From Symbiodinium natans (Eukaryota; Sar; Dinophyceae; Suessiales; Symbiodiniaceae), in the NCBI GenBank assembly GCA_905221605.1, contig CAJNDS010002235.1:318843-382842 (forward strand): 64,000 nt of DNA. The letters run 5' to 3'. The position numbers were made by a program, and so were the translations under genes. Shown in pieces: positions 32,834 through 42,290 of this stretch (position 1 is the first letter of the stretch; every line of letters starts with the position of its first letter). Below the pieces are notes generated by a model. That model worked only from the letters and a program-made list of their open reading frames with translations. It was not told the DNA's origin and did no database searches.

Positions 32834-32922
32834 GTAACCATATTATGATAAGGGTTTAAGGTTTAAGGTTTAGGGCTAGGGTTTAGGGTTTAGGGTTTAG
32901 GGTAACCAAATTATGATAAGGG
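32834..32922. repeat. Telomere-like tract between 21-bp direct duplications
   Basis: GTAACCATATTATGATAAGG plus G (32834-32854) recurs as GTAACCAAATTATGATAAGG plus G (32902-32922), and in both copies TTAAGGTTTA follows. TTTAGGG-type units lie between. Confidence 0.85.
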
Positions 32923-32952
32923 CTTAAGGTTTAGGGGGCCAGTGTAGGGATT

Positions 32953-33104
32953 AGGGTTTAGGGTTTAGGGTTTGGGGTTTGGGGTTTGGGGTTTGGGGTT
33001 TGGGGTTTGGGGTTTGGGGTTTGGGGTTTGGGTTTTGGGGTTTGGGGTTTGGGGTTTGGGGCTTGGGGCTTGGGGCTTGGGGCTTGGGGTTTGGGGTTTA
33101 GGGC
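32953..33104. repeat. TTTAGGG to TTTGGGG to CTTGGGG stepped array
   Basis: A few TTTAGGG units change to about twelve TTTGGGG units, then about four CTTGGGG units, then back to TTTAGGG. The Gly-Val-Trp-rich frame at 32972-33166 is its translation. Confidence 0.9.
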
Positions 33105-33233
33105 TAGATTCCCCGGAACGGTATTGCAATAAGGGCACCCTTTGTTCGGGCCTGGTTACTTTATAAGGGAACTCAGAACCAAAAACACAAGGGTAAAGGG
33201 TACTACTGGGCTATCAAGGCGCTTCATGTCTGG

Positions 33234-33412
33234 GGTTTAGTGTTTAGGGGTTAGGGGTTTAGGGTTTTAGGGGTTGAGGGGTTTAGGGGTTGAGGGGTTG
33301 AGGGGTTTGAGGGTTCAGGGGCTTAGGGGTTGAGGGGTTGGGGGGTTGAGGGGTTGAGGGGTTGTTGGGGTTTAGGGGTTTAGGGGTTTAGGGTTTAGGG
33401 TTTACGGTTCAG
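33234..33412. repeat. GGGGTTTA / GGGGTTGA octamer array
   Basis: An 8-bp variant array mixing GGGGTTTA and GGGGTTGA units, closing with ordinary TTTAGGG. Confidence 0.85.
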
Positions 33413-33634
33413 GGACGGTGTTCAAAAGAACTTGGGGGCGGGTATGTTCTAGTAGGGTTTAGGGCGTGGTACGGGTTCCCCAGAAATCTGGGTTCTTGTT
33501 GTGTTTCAACTAGGTATACCTTCACGCCGTTCCTCAAGAAATTGAGGAGGGGGGAGGGTTCGGGTTTAGGGTTTAGGCTATTTGGGGGGGGGGGGGGGGT
33601 TCGAAAGAAATGTGTGGGGGGAGCCTCTGAATCC

Positions 33635-33750
33635 CTACTTGAAGGCTCATGGTGCTTATTAACCAATGATAAGTGTACACATATCATCACCCGCTTATAA
33701 TGTAAGCCCGAATATGGCGATAAGTACTGTTATAATTGGTTAAGAAGTCC
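33635..33750. mobile_element. IR-B element without telomere-like tract
   Basis: CTACTTGAAGGCTCATGG at the left, core AATATGGCGATAAGTACTG and TTATAATTGGTTAAGAAG at the right. It is diverged from 15153-15345 and supplies the uninterrupted form of that element's middle. Confidence 0.7.
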
Positions 33751-33759
33751 GCGAAGGTG

Positions 33760-34467
33760 ACCTTAACTTTAAAGAACCCTTGCTAGGTTGCCCAGTCACC
33801 TAGGATTAAGAAGAGTGCCCTTTTTTGACTTCCGGCGAAACGAAAAGTATTTGAAGGATGAGAATGATGAGAACATAGAACATTACCGAACGAGCGCGCA
33901 CCCACATTTTTGTGAAAGAGCCACCCAAACTTGAAAAGGATGTTGTACGCGGGTTGAAGATTAGAAAACAGAGCCTCCAATGGCAAGATTACATATTGGA
34001 AGTATTACTAACCTAGAAACTATAATTATGAGATGAAGCGCTCGGCACCGGGAGTTACGCCAATGGAAGCCCCACAACCCAGGAATCAATTCACAGCGAA
34101 ACTAAATTTGACGATGAAGGGAAAGAAGAACCGCGTATATCCTGATTTAGATGTAGGAGATGGGCTAAGACATTTAGGAAACGAAAACCAAATGAAAAAG
34201 AAAGGGTGAGCAACTGGTCACAGAATAGTTCTAGAGTTGAAGGTAATGACAGGCAGTGTTTGTGGGTTGGAATTGCTGCAGACTTGAAGGTGGTTGGACC
34301 GCAATGCCAGTGCTGGTACTCATACGATCTCAAGATTGCCGTTCCAACTTCTGGTTCTGGGCTTGGACTTGTGGGGTCAAAGGGGCTTGCAATGCTGGTG
34401 AAGCTGCTATGAATAGTTCAAAGAGACTGAGGTCACCTTGGCACTCGGTATCACTTTTTCTGCATGG
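33760..34467. other. Unique stretch downstream of the RCC1-repeat gene
   Basis: No telomere-like tract. A fragment of IR-M (about 33785-33830, TAGGTTGCCCAGTCACC) is present. Frames at 34091-34333 (minus) and 34206-34552 (plus) show no domain. This lies 3' of the minus-strand gene and could hold its 3' untranslated region or further exons, but I cannot place any. Confidence 0.4.
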
Positions 34468-35547
34468 TCAGCGGTTGTCCACATCACACTGCCCATATTC
34501 ATTCCGTCCAAAACAGACGAGCCGACCATCTACCCGCACTGCACAAGTATGATAGTCGCCAGCTGCGACAGCCAAAACGGGTCCCAAATCTGCTGGAACA
34601 TCATTCTGCCCTTTGTCCTCCTTCCCTAGAAAAAAACAGATGAGCCGACCATCTGCCCGCACTGCACAAGTATGATAGCCGACTGCTGCGACAGCCAGAA
34701 CGGGTCCCAAATCTGCGGGCACATCAGGGTATTTCCATCCAAAACAGATAAGCCGACCATCTGCCCGCACTGCACAAGTATGATAGCCGCCTGCTGCGAC
34801 AGCCAAAATGGGTCCCAAATCTGCGGGCACATCACACTGCCCACATTGATTCCGTCCAAAACAGATGAGCCGACCATCTGCCCGCACTGCACAAGTATGA
34901 TGGTCGCCAGCTGCGACAACCAAAACGGGTCCCAAATCTGCGGGCACATCACATTGCCCATATTCATTCCGTCCAAAACAGACGAGCCGGCCATCTACCC
35001 GCACTGCACAAGTATGATAGTCGCCAGCTGCGACAGCCGAAACGGGTCCCAAATCTGCTGGCACATCACATTGCCCGTCTTCCTTCCGTCCAAAACAGAT
35101 GAGCCGACCATCTGCCCGCACTGCACAAGTGTGATAGCCGCCTGCTGCGACAGCTAACACGGGTCCCACATCTGCTGGCACATCACACTGCCCATCGTCA
35201 TTCCGTCCAAAACAGATGAGCCGACCATCTGCCCACACTGCACAAGTATAACGGCGGCCAGCTGCGACTGCACAACCTTCTCCCAAACCTGCCAGCAAGT
35301 GACACTGCCCACCTCTGGTGCATGCACGGCAGGCTGTCAAACCACCTTTCCTCGTTACACCTTTCCTCGTTACCCAACTGTTGTAACGGTTGCAGGAAAC
35401 TCGAAACTTCCCGTAGAGCGACTGGCACAGCAAGGGAACGTGCCTGGAGCCAGCACGGACTGGCAGAAAAAAACACCTTGCTGTCGTGGATGTCAAGGAG
35501 AATGTGGTAAGTACCAGGGCAGCTTGCAGAACGATTGAGAGATGCAT
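34468..35547 (-). CDS. RCC1-repeat (beta-propeller type) protein with predicted signal peptide
   Basis: The 359-residue frame starts at the ATG at 35547. An in-frame upstream ATG at 35631 is possible, but starting at 35547 puts a hydrophobic stretch of about 20 residues right at the N-terminus, as in a signal peptide. A Cys-containing linker of about 85 residues follows, then seven tandem units of about 39 residues with consensus VAAGxxHTCAVRADGRLICF, then GRNxxGQCDVPADLGPVLA. This is the short RCC1-type repeat; seven units would suit a seven-bladed propeller. Unit 5 lacks three residues, unit 6 has a small insertion, and unit 7 stops after GQCDV, so the C-terminus may be truncated or spliced. 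Units 3 and 7 are nearly identical, suggesting recent duplication or conversion. RCC1-repeat proteins are abundant in dinoflagellates, often as protein-interaction modules. The partner is unknown, and a secreted or lumenal location is inferred only from the N-terminus. Confidence 0.75.
   Translation of the reverse strand: MHLSIVLQAALVLTTFSLTSTTARCFFLPVRAGSRHVPLLCQSLYGKFRVSCNRYNSWVTRKGVTRKGGLTACRACTRGGQCHLLAGLGEGCAVAAGRRYTCAVWADGRLICFGRNDDGQCDVPADVGPVLAVAAGGYHTCAVRADGRLICFGRKEDGQCDVPADLGPVSAVAAGDYHTCAVRVDGRLVCFGRNEYGQCDVPADLGPVLVVAAGDHHTCAVRADGRLICFGRNQCGQCDVPADLGPILAVAAGGYHTCAVRADGRLICFGWKYPDVPADLGPVLAVAAVGYHTCAVRADGRLICFFLGKEDKGQNDVPADLGPVLAVAAGDYHTCAVRVDGRLVCFGRNEYGQCDVDNR
34490..35290. repeat. 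117-bp tandem repeat encoding the RCC1 units
   Basis: Seven copies spaced about 117 bp, each with CCGTCCAAAACAGATGAGCC and ACTGCACAAGTATGATAG on the plus strand. Identity between copies is high at DNA level. Long open frames on the opposite strand (34672-35157) and in another minus frame (34626-34994) are shadows of this periodicity. Confidence 0.9.
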
Positions 35548-36200
35548 GCCGCGGCCCGCGCTTGATGCGGAAACACGACCATGTGGACAAGTAGTTGATG
35601 CATCTGCTATGAGCGACGGCAAGGCAATCATTGACCGGTGGACTGAGACGTCACAGCGGCGCCAAGACACCGAACTGGAGGTATTACTCTCAAATTTGTT
35701 GGCCTCATTACCGTTGCAACCTTATTCCTAAACCTTATTCCTAGTAAAATATTTCAAAACAGGAGACCATTTCCATTTTTTCGGGTTGGGTGTTGTGGGT
35801 TTCTATGCGGCGGGTCATACTGTGGGGTTGAGTATGCTAGTATCTATGGGGTAGTGCATGGTTCCATAGTACGGTTTTCATCATGTGGGTCTGGGGTCGG
35901 GGTCTTCCTATGGGTATTCTGGGTGGTGTTGAGGTTGAGGTATAGGTTTTTATGGTTTGGGTCTTCTGGTGGCCTGGGGGGTGGTGCATAATTTTAAAAT
36001 GGAAATGGTATCTGCAAACTATGTAACACCAGGTTCCCTAACACTCCCAACTCTTCCCTGAGGCTCCCTAAGCTTGCCTAAGGTTACCCCCCATGAGACC
36101 CGCTCCCTTATGAACCTCTTAGTTGTCCAGTAGCTGGGGGATCTAAAGGTTAACCTTCGGGATTATAAGGCGATTACATTGCCCTAAAAAGAATAAAAAT
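35548..36200. other. Upstream region of the RCC1-repeat gene
   Basis: Free of telomere-like tracts until 36204. It contains a 250-bp inverted-repeat element (35763-36012). No TATA box or spliced-leader acceptor can be assigned with confidence. Confidence 0.45.
35763..36012. mobile_element. 250-bp MITE-like element (IR-J)
   Basis: Termini GAGACCATTTCCATTTT and AAAATGGAAATGGTATC are inverted repeats with one mismatch. The interior is G/T-rich on the plus strand with many GGGT words, and has no coding potential. Only one copy is seen in the window. Confidence 0.7.
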
Positions 36201-36203
36201 GTT

Positions 36204-36369
36204 CCCTAAACCCTAAACCCTAAACCCTAAACCCTAAACCCTAAAACCTAAACCCTAAGCCCTAAGCCCTAAACCCTAAACCCTAAACCCTAAACCCTAA
36301 ACCCTAAACCCTAAACCCTAAGCCCTAAGCCCTAAACCCTAAACCCTAAACCCTAAACCCTAAACCCTA
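36204..36369. repeat. Long interstitial telomere-like tract, CCCTAAA
   Basis: About 23 units of CCCTAAA with two pairs of CCCTAAG variants. It is the longest continuous CCCTAAA-oriented tract in the window. Confidence 0.95.
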
Positions 36370-36639
36370 CACTACTAAGACCTTATAATGAGTCATCATG
36401 GTGTTGTGCGGGGTCGCCTGGTGGAAGCGTTCGACCTCGTCCGCACAAGCACCTCTTTTGTTTCTTTCAGGAGGGTTTAGGGTTCAGGGTTCAGGGTTTA
36501 GGGTTTAGGGTTTGGGGGCTTAGGGTTTAGGGTTTAGGGTTTAGGGGCTAGGAGGATTCTGCCGCAGCCCTGAGCCCTAACCCCGAAAGCCTATGCATGT
36601 AGAAAACTAAACCTTAAACCCAATATAGTAGAAGCCACA

Positions 36640-36724
36640 AAGTTGGAAACTCAATAGCCTCAATCCCTAAGAGTAAAGTATAGGGAATCCCAGCACTATT
36701 TGTCCCGAACAAGGTTTCCAACTT
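36640..36724. mobile_element. Short inverted-repeat element (IR-I)
   Basis: 85 bp between AAGTTGGAAAC and GTTTCCAACTT. The interior pairs partly around AGTATAGGGAATCCC. A single copy is seen. Confidence 0.65.
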
Positions 36725-37645
36725 TCTGGGGTTTACTGTAACTCCAATGAACCCTCGTGCGATTTGAATTTGGAGAGTGGGCTTCTTCCGCGAAAGATGT
36801 TAACAGAACGAGGTTTAGGGCTTCGGTTTTGGGGGTGTGGGTTTTATAGTCAGTAAATAGTGCAGAGACGACTTCGAGACCGAAAGATTACTTGGAGGAC
36901 CGGGGGACTTGGCAAGTAGGGCCAGAAGTGTGCTTCAGGGTTCAGGGGGGGTCATTTTGTACTTGGTAGCCCAGTAAGAACCCTACCCCCTGAACCCTAA
37001 ACCCCAAATCCTCAAGCCTTTTTGGTGCGGCTACTTTGCAAAGGCTCAAGACCGGCCAAAAGGGCACCAGTGGCTACCAAGAGCAGGATATCCCCAACTA
37101 AGGTCTCCCGTGTTTCGACGATTCGGGCACTCAGAAATCTCGGGTACCTAACCCTAAACCCTAAACCCAAAACCCAAAACCCAAAACCCTAAACCCTCCC
37201 CCCTCCACCTCATTCTCAGGGTTTAGGTTTAGGCCGAAAGCCAGGGGTTCGGGGCTCCTGGATTTAGGGTTTAGGGTTCAAGCGCTGGGGCGTTTAGGGT
37301 ACCCGAAACCCTAAACCCTAAACCCTAAACCCGAAACCCTAAACCCTAAACCCCAAACTTTAGATATACGGTAACTTAGGGGTTAGCTTCAAGGCCTAGA
37401 ACCTATGGTTGAGTTTCAGTAACACGACAACTGAGATGCTCAACCCTAAACCCTAAACCCTAAACCCCACATCCTAAACCCTAAACCCTAAACCCTAAAC
37501 TCTAAACCCTAAACCCTAAACCCCAAACCCTAAACCCTAAACCCTCGCCCCAGAACCCAGCCTGAGGCTGCATCGTGCTGCAGCCTGAGCGTTGCTTCGA
37601 GCCTACCTAGACCTTCAACTCCACTTCCTTGCTTACTTTTTGGCT

Positions 37646-37762
37646 AGGGTTTAGGGTTTAGGGTTTAGGGTTTAGGGTTTAGGGTTTAGGGTTTAGGGTT
37701 TAGGGTTTAGGGTTTAGGGTTAAGGGTTTAGGGTTCAGGGTTTAGGGTTTAGGGTTTCGGGT
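37646..37762. repeat. Interstitial telomere-like tract, TTTAGGG
   Basis: About sixteen units, mostly TTTAGGG, ending in TTTCGGG variants. The preceding tract at 37441-37545 is in the opposite orientation, about 100 bp away. Confidence 0.95.
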
Positions 37763-38354
37763 TTCGGGTTTTGCGATTTAGGGTTTAGGGTTGAGGGTTT
37801 AGAATTTGGGGTTGAACATTTAAAGTTCAGGGTTCAGGGTTTAGGGAAAGCACTTAGGTATCTCGAGAGGGGAACAATTCAGGGTCCCAAGCCCTGTGCC
37901 CCAAACAGTGAACCCTAAACCCTGAACCCCAAACCCCAAAGCCCAAAACATAAAGCCCAAACCCTAAACCTTTAAACCCTAAACCCTAAAATCCTAAAAC
38001 CCGAAACCCTTCTTTCCAGGCTTCTAGAGTGCTGTGCGGGGGTTCTTGGGCTTCTGACCTTGCGCGCAGCGCTGCTTCAGAACTTGGGGCGTTGGGGGGA
38101 TTCAGCTTTGCACGGACTCCTAGGGGTTTAGGGTCTACAAGTGTATCGGGTTTAGGGTATGGGGGTTAGTGTTTAGGGTTTAGGGTACCCAAAACCCTGA
38201 ACCCTGAACCCTGATCCCTGAACCCTAAACCCTAAACCCAAAACCCAAACCAGTGTGGGGTTCAGGGAATGCTTCAGATGCTTTTGGGGCTCTTCGGATT
38301 TCGGGGATGAGAGCGCTCCAAAGCGATTGCCCCTTGCGTGGCCCTCAGTGAACA

Positions 38355-38461
38355 GGGCAGGTGTCAAAATTCTAATCTCTTTTGGGGTACCCTAAATTAA
38401 AATCTTAGGTGCCGTAGTATAATTGGGATCCAAAAAGGGACCTTGGTTTTGACAACCACCC
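38355..38461. mobile_element. MITE-like inverted repeat, family IR-A, copy 2
   Basis: The right terminal repeat TTTTGACAACCACCC is intact. The left is diverged (GGGCAGGTGTCAAAA). The core GGGGTACCCTAAAT to GGGATCCAAAAAGGGACC matches 820-920. Confidence 0.8.
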
Positions 38462-38593
38462 ACATGTACTCTGGACCAAAAATTATGGTGCAGCGGTACA
38501 TGAACCCTTGGGAGCGTTTTGTAGGCGGAATGGGCAGAATACGTAGGATGCCCTGGCTGCAAGTTCTACATACCATCTAACAGCAAAAAGTAA

Positions 38594-38945
38594 AAGTGGG
38601 TGTGTGTGTGTGTGTGTCTCTGTGTGTCTCCGCGTCTCCGTGTCTGTGCGCCTGTGGGTCTGTGTTTCTGCATGTCTGTGTGTCTGCTGTGTGCTGTGTG
38701 CTGTGTGCTGTGTGCTGTATGCTGTGTGCTGTGTGCTGTGTATGTCTGTGTATGTCTGTGTATGTCTGTGTATGTCTGTGTATGTCTGTGCATGTCTGTG
38801 TATGTCTGTGTATGTCTGTGACTCTGTGTCTCTTTGTCTCTGTGTCTCTGTGTCTCGGTGTCTGTGTGTCTGTGTGTCTTTGTGTCTGTGTGTCTGTGTG
38901 TCTGTCTCTGTGTGTGTGTGTGTATGTACGTTCGTATGTGTGTAT
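38594..38945. repeat. TG/TGTC microsatellite and minisatellite
   Basis: TGTGTGTC, TGTGTGCTG and TATGTCTG words in tandem over 350 bp. It is open in every plus frame and two minus frames, giving false Cys/Val-rich and Thr/His-rich frames of 73-157 codons. Confidence 0.95.
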
Positions 38946-38949
38946 ATAC

Positions 38950-41662
38950 ATCTCTAGATAGATAGATGGATAGATGCATAGATAGATGGTATGTGTGTGT
39001 GTCTTGGTTTTCATGGGTTTTATTTGCAAGCGTGCACATATGTATTGACTCTACAACATGTTAAACTTTTAAACGCCGTATTTAAAAGATCAAAAAAGGC
39101 ACGCCCTGGTACAGTTCAGTGTGCAGTGTAGAAGATAAAAACGAAGTATGGCAAAGTAGAACGCTTCGGGTTTAGGTCCCCTAAACCCGTAAACCCTGAA
39201 CCCTAACCCCTCAACCCTAAACCCCAAAGTTTAGGCTCCCTTTTTGATTGAGGGTTAGGAGTTAGGACTTTAGGGTGCAGGGCTTTGGTCCCAGTCGCCA
39301 CAAGATCAGCTTCTCCGTCAGCGGATGTTTCAAGATCAACTGGCGACCGGGTTTCGGGTTTAGGGTTTAGGGTTTAGGGCTGGTTCAAAGAGACTGGCGG
39401 TCGAGAGAGTGGCTTGCGAAGGTCGTGCAAGGGATGTGCCTTCGGAAGGGGGTAGGGTTTAGTCTATGGGGTAGGATTTGGGGTTCTGCGTTTATGGCCG
39501 ATGGGCGGTTTGAACTTGGGATGTTCAAGAAGGCTCATTTGGGAAGTTCCCCAAACAGGGGTACCCTTCATGTACTACACTGCTCATGGAACCTTCAAAT
39601 AAACCCTAAACCCTAAACCCTAAACCGTAAACCCTAAACCGTAAACCCTAAACCCGAAACCCTAGCTTGTGCCGGACGTGAGGGTTGAAGTCGACAAGGC
39701 GATGAACTCCATGGTTTCTGGATCTTTCAGTTTTTGGGTTTACAAGGTTTATGTAGAGTTTTTAGGGTTTATACAGTTTCAGGGTCCATGTACCTAAACA
39801 AGGAAAACTCGGGCCTTAAGGTGCCTCCTATATATGGAGTTTGCGGGCCAAGTATACAATAATGAGGTACATGGACCCTTCTTGTTTGGTGTAGGGTTCC
39901 AAGCTTTAGGCTTTCGAGTTTGGGGTTTAGGGTTCAATTTCCAGTTTAAAGAAAGTTTTTGGGTGGGTGGGTGCTGCTAGAGGACGCTTAGGTTTGGGCT
40001 TAGGGGTTAGGGCCTTGAACAAAGTTACCGCAGCGGCATACAAACTACTATGGTGTCTTTATGATTGGGATTCGCGTACTTTAAGTTACCCACCCAGACA
40101 CACAGACGCAAGCACCTCGCAACCCCGAGGGGGCTCAAATCCGAAAGTTTTGATTTTTTGACGCGAACCCTCAACCCATACACCCTGCAACCACAAACCC
40201 TTAAAACAATACATCCATAACCCTAAACCCAAAACCCAAAACCTTAAACCCTGAACCCTTGAAACCTGAAACCCTAAGTCCTGAACCCTTCACTCCAATG
40301 CTGTGGCCTGCTCTGAATGAGGCTCGTCAATGAGCTCCCCAAACAGAAGATCCTAGCACTCGGTTTGGGATTCGGGGGTCCCTAAACCCTAAACCCTAAA
40401 CCCTAAGCCCTGAACCCTGAACCCTGAACCCTGAACCCTAAACCGATTTAGGTTTAGGGTCTAGGGTTTAAGGATTGGGGAGCCTGGTGCCACGCAGATC
40501 GGCCGAAAGAACGCGGCAGCCAAAGCCCGTAACCGTAAGGGTCTGTTCGGTTCTTCAGACTTCGCCTAGTCCCCACCCCTTCCTTGGTGCCTCCTTCTTA
40601 CCAGGACTTCGCACTTCGGGTCTGTGTGGGACTCTGTGGACCTTCCTTGTCCAGGAGATTGAGTGAACAAAATACGCCCTAAACCTTTAACCCTAAACCC
40701 TAAACCCTAAGCCCTAAACCCTGAACCCTAAACCCTAGCCCCAAAACCCAAAACTGCATGGCAAATTCGCCTCGGCTTCCAGCCGCGAAGCGTCTAGAAC
40801 AAGCAGACCAAGTATCTGGTCTCCTTCCCTTCCCAACCAACCCAAGACTTGCTCGTTTAGGGTTTAGGGTTTAGGGTTTAGCGTTAACCCCCCCCCCTGG
40901 CCCTGGCCCTGTGGGACCTGCCCAAACAGCTTAGGGTAACAAACCTCAGGGCTTACGGCTTAGGGTTTAGGGTTTAAGGTTCAGGGTTTAGGGATTAGGG
41001 TCTTGGGGTTAGGGTTTAGGGTTAAGGTGAAGAACGTGGTTTCCTGATTCTGGCCCTGCTCTAAACCCTAAATTCCCACACATATGGTGTGCTGTTGTGC
41101 GAATCTCAAACCTCAAACAAGATGGCTTCCTTGCATATATGGTGGAAACTAGCCACCTAAAGTTGTCCTAGACCAGAAACCTCAACTGCTGAGGCTCTGG
41201 TTTAACAGTTTCAGGTTTCACTACCTAGACCCGCAAGTACTCCTAATGGTAGCAGTTCATTTGTTGGGCTATCTACTCTTACCTATGGGCAATTGGAGGG
41301 TCTAGGGGCAAACCGCCTCGAGAAGATCTGCGATGTAGGTAGGCTCGGCTGACGCGTACCTGGAAGGATAGTCCTAACTCGCGTGGCGAAAGCCCAAAAA
41401 GACTTTTAAACAAGGCATCCCAAGAGTCCTGTCCGTTTCTACCACGGGGCCCATATACTTTAGTGGCATCATATATGGCAGAAACATCAGAGGGTCTTTA
41501 GACACCTACGCAGGCCCCCCGCGGCTCTAAACCCTAAAACCACTACACTCTCAATCCATGACCCTACGATTGAGGTCTGCCTTCAGGGTGGCTTCGCGTA
41601 TACAGATATATGTACAGAGCATTTATCTACATGTATATTTATGTCTATACACATATACATAC

Positions 41663-41695
<33 letters not shown>

Positions 41696-42290
41696 CATGT
41701 GCGTATCTATGCTTCATTTCTATGTATGTCTTTGTGTATATTGTATTTCTGACACGGTTCGTGTGCAGGTTTTTGGGCAAGAAAAGCTGGCCTCAACTCA
41801 GCATGACGTGGACATGCGGGTACTCTATTGCAACCTAGCAATATTAATTCCCCTCAACCCAAACCCTCAACCTTTTCCGATCCCTCCACCTTGTCAAACA
41901 GCTGTTTGCACTCACAATTTACGGCTAACCGAGTTTAAAGTTTTGTCGACGCGTTTAAGCTTCAAGGTTGTAGGGCTTAGGCTATCGCACTTCGACACCC
42001 TTCGCGCCACAAGGTCATATGGTACCCAAACAAGGAACCCTGAGAAGGGTTGAGGTCACAGGCAGGCCCAGGGAGGGACATGAAGGACCAGGACAAGAAG
42101 ACGAGCAGACGATCAACTTCCTCATGCAAATGGACAGCTCTCAAACACAAAAATATGGTGCCCCTTTGTGTTGTTTTACTTTTCGTGGCGGGGTTGGAGG
42201 CCAAGGTTGAAAACAGCAGCCGGTTTCGGGTTTAGGGTTTAGGGTCTAGGGTTTAGGGTTTAGGGTTAAGGGTTTAGGGTTTAGGGGACC
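38950..42290. repeat. Gene-free mosaic
   Basis: GATA-type microsatellite (about 38956-38985), telomere-like tracts (39355-39380, 39600-39665, 40380-40445, 40685-40735, 40856-40882, 40960-41030, 42227-42285), an IR-C copy (39781-39880) and a TATG microsatellite (41664-41700). The stretch 41040-41560 is mostly unique, and none of its frames is recognisable. No gene. Confidence 0.65.
39781..39880. mobile_element. MITE-like inverted repeat, family IR-C, copy 6
   Basis: A complete 100-bp hairpin, AGGGTCCATGTACCTAAAC at the left and GAGGTACATGGACCCTT at the right. It is a good uninterrupted reference copy for the family. Confidence 0.85.

Larger units (their letters stand above)
31700..33760. repeat. 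Gene-free mosaic
   Basis: Telomere-like tracts occur at 32162-32180, 32283-32340, 32610-32645, 32700-32780 and 32875-32905. G/C runs are at about 32107-32127, 32392-32406 and 33585-33599. The TTTGGGG array (32953-33104) and GGGGTTGA array (33234-33412) are listed separately, with an IR-M fragment at about 33145-33220 and an IR-B copy at 33635-33750. No gene. Confidence 0.7.
36370..38590. repeat. Gene-free mosaic
   Basis: Telomere-like tracts occur at 36472-36545, 37145-37195, 37306-37358, 37441-37545, 37646-37762, 37912-38010 and 38160-38240. IR-I (36640-36724) and IR-A copy 2 (38355-38461) lie here. No gene. Confidence 0.75.

Noticed and set aside
34672-35157. 161-codon plus-strand frame rich in Cys, Ser and Ile
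   Set aside because: Antisense shadow of the 117-bp RCC1 repeat; the minus frame has the recognisable RCC1 motifs.
38566-39039. Long frames on both strands over the TG-rich region
   Set aside because: Microsatellite translations (Thr/His and Cys/Val only).
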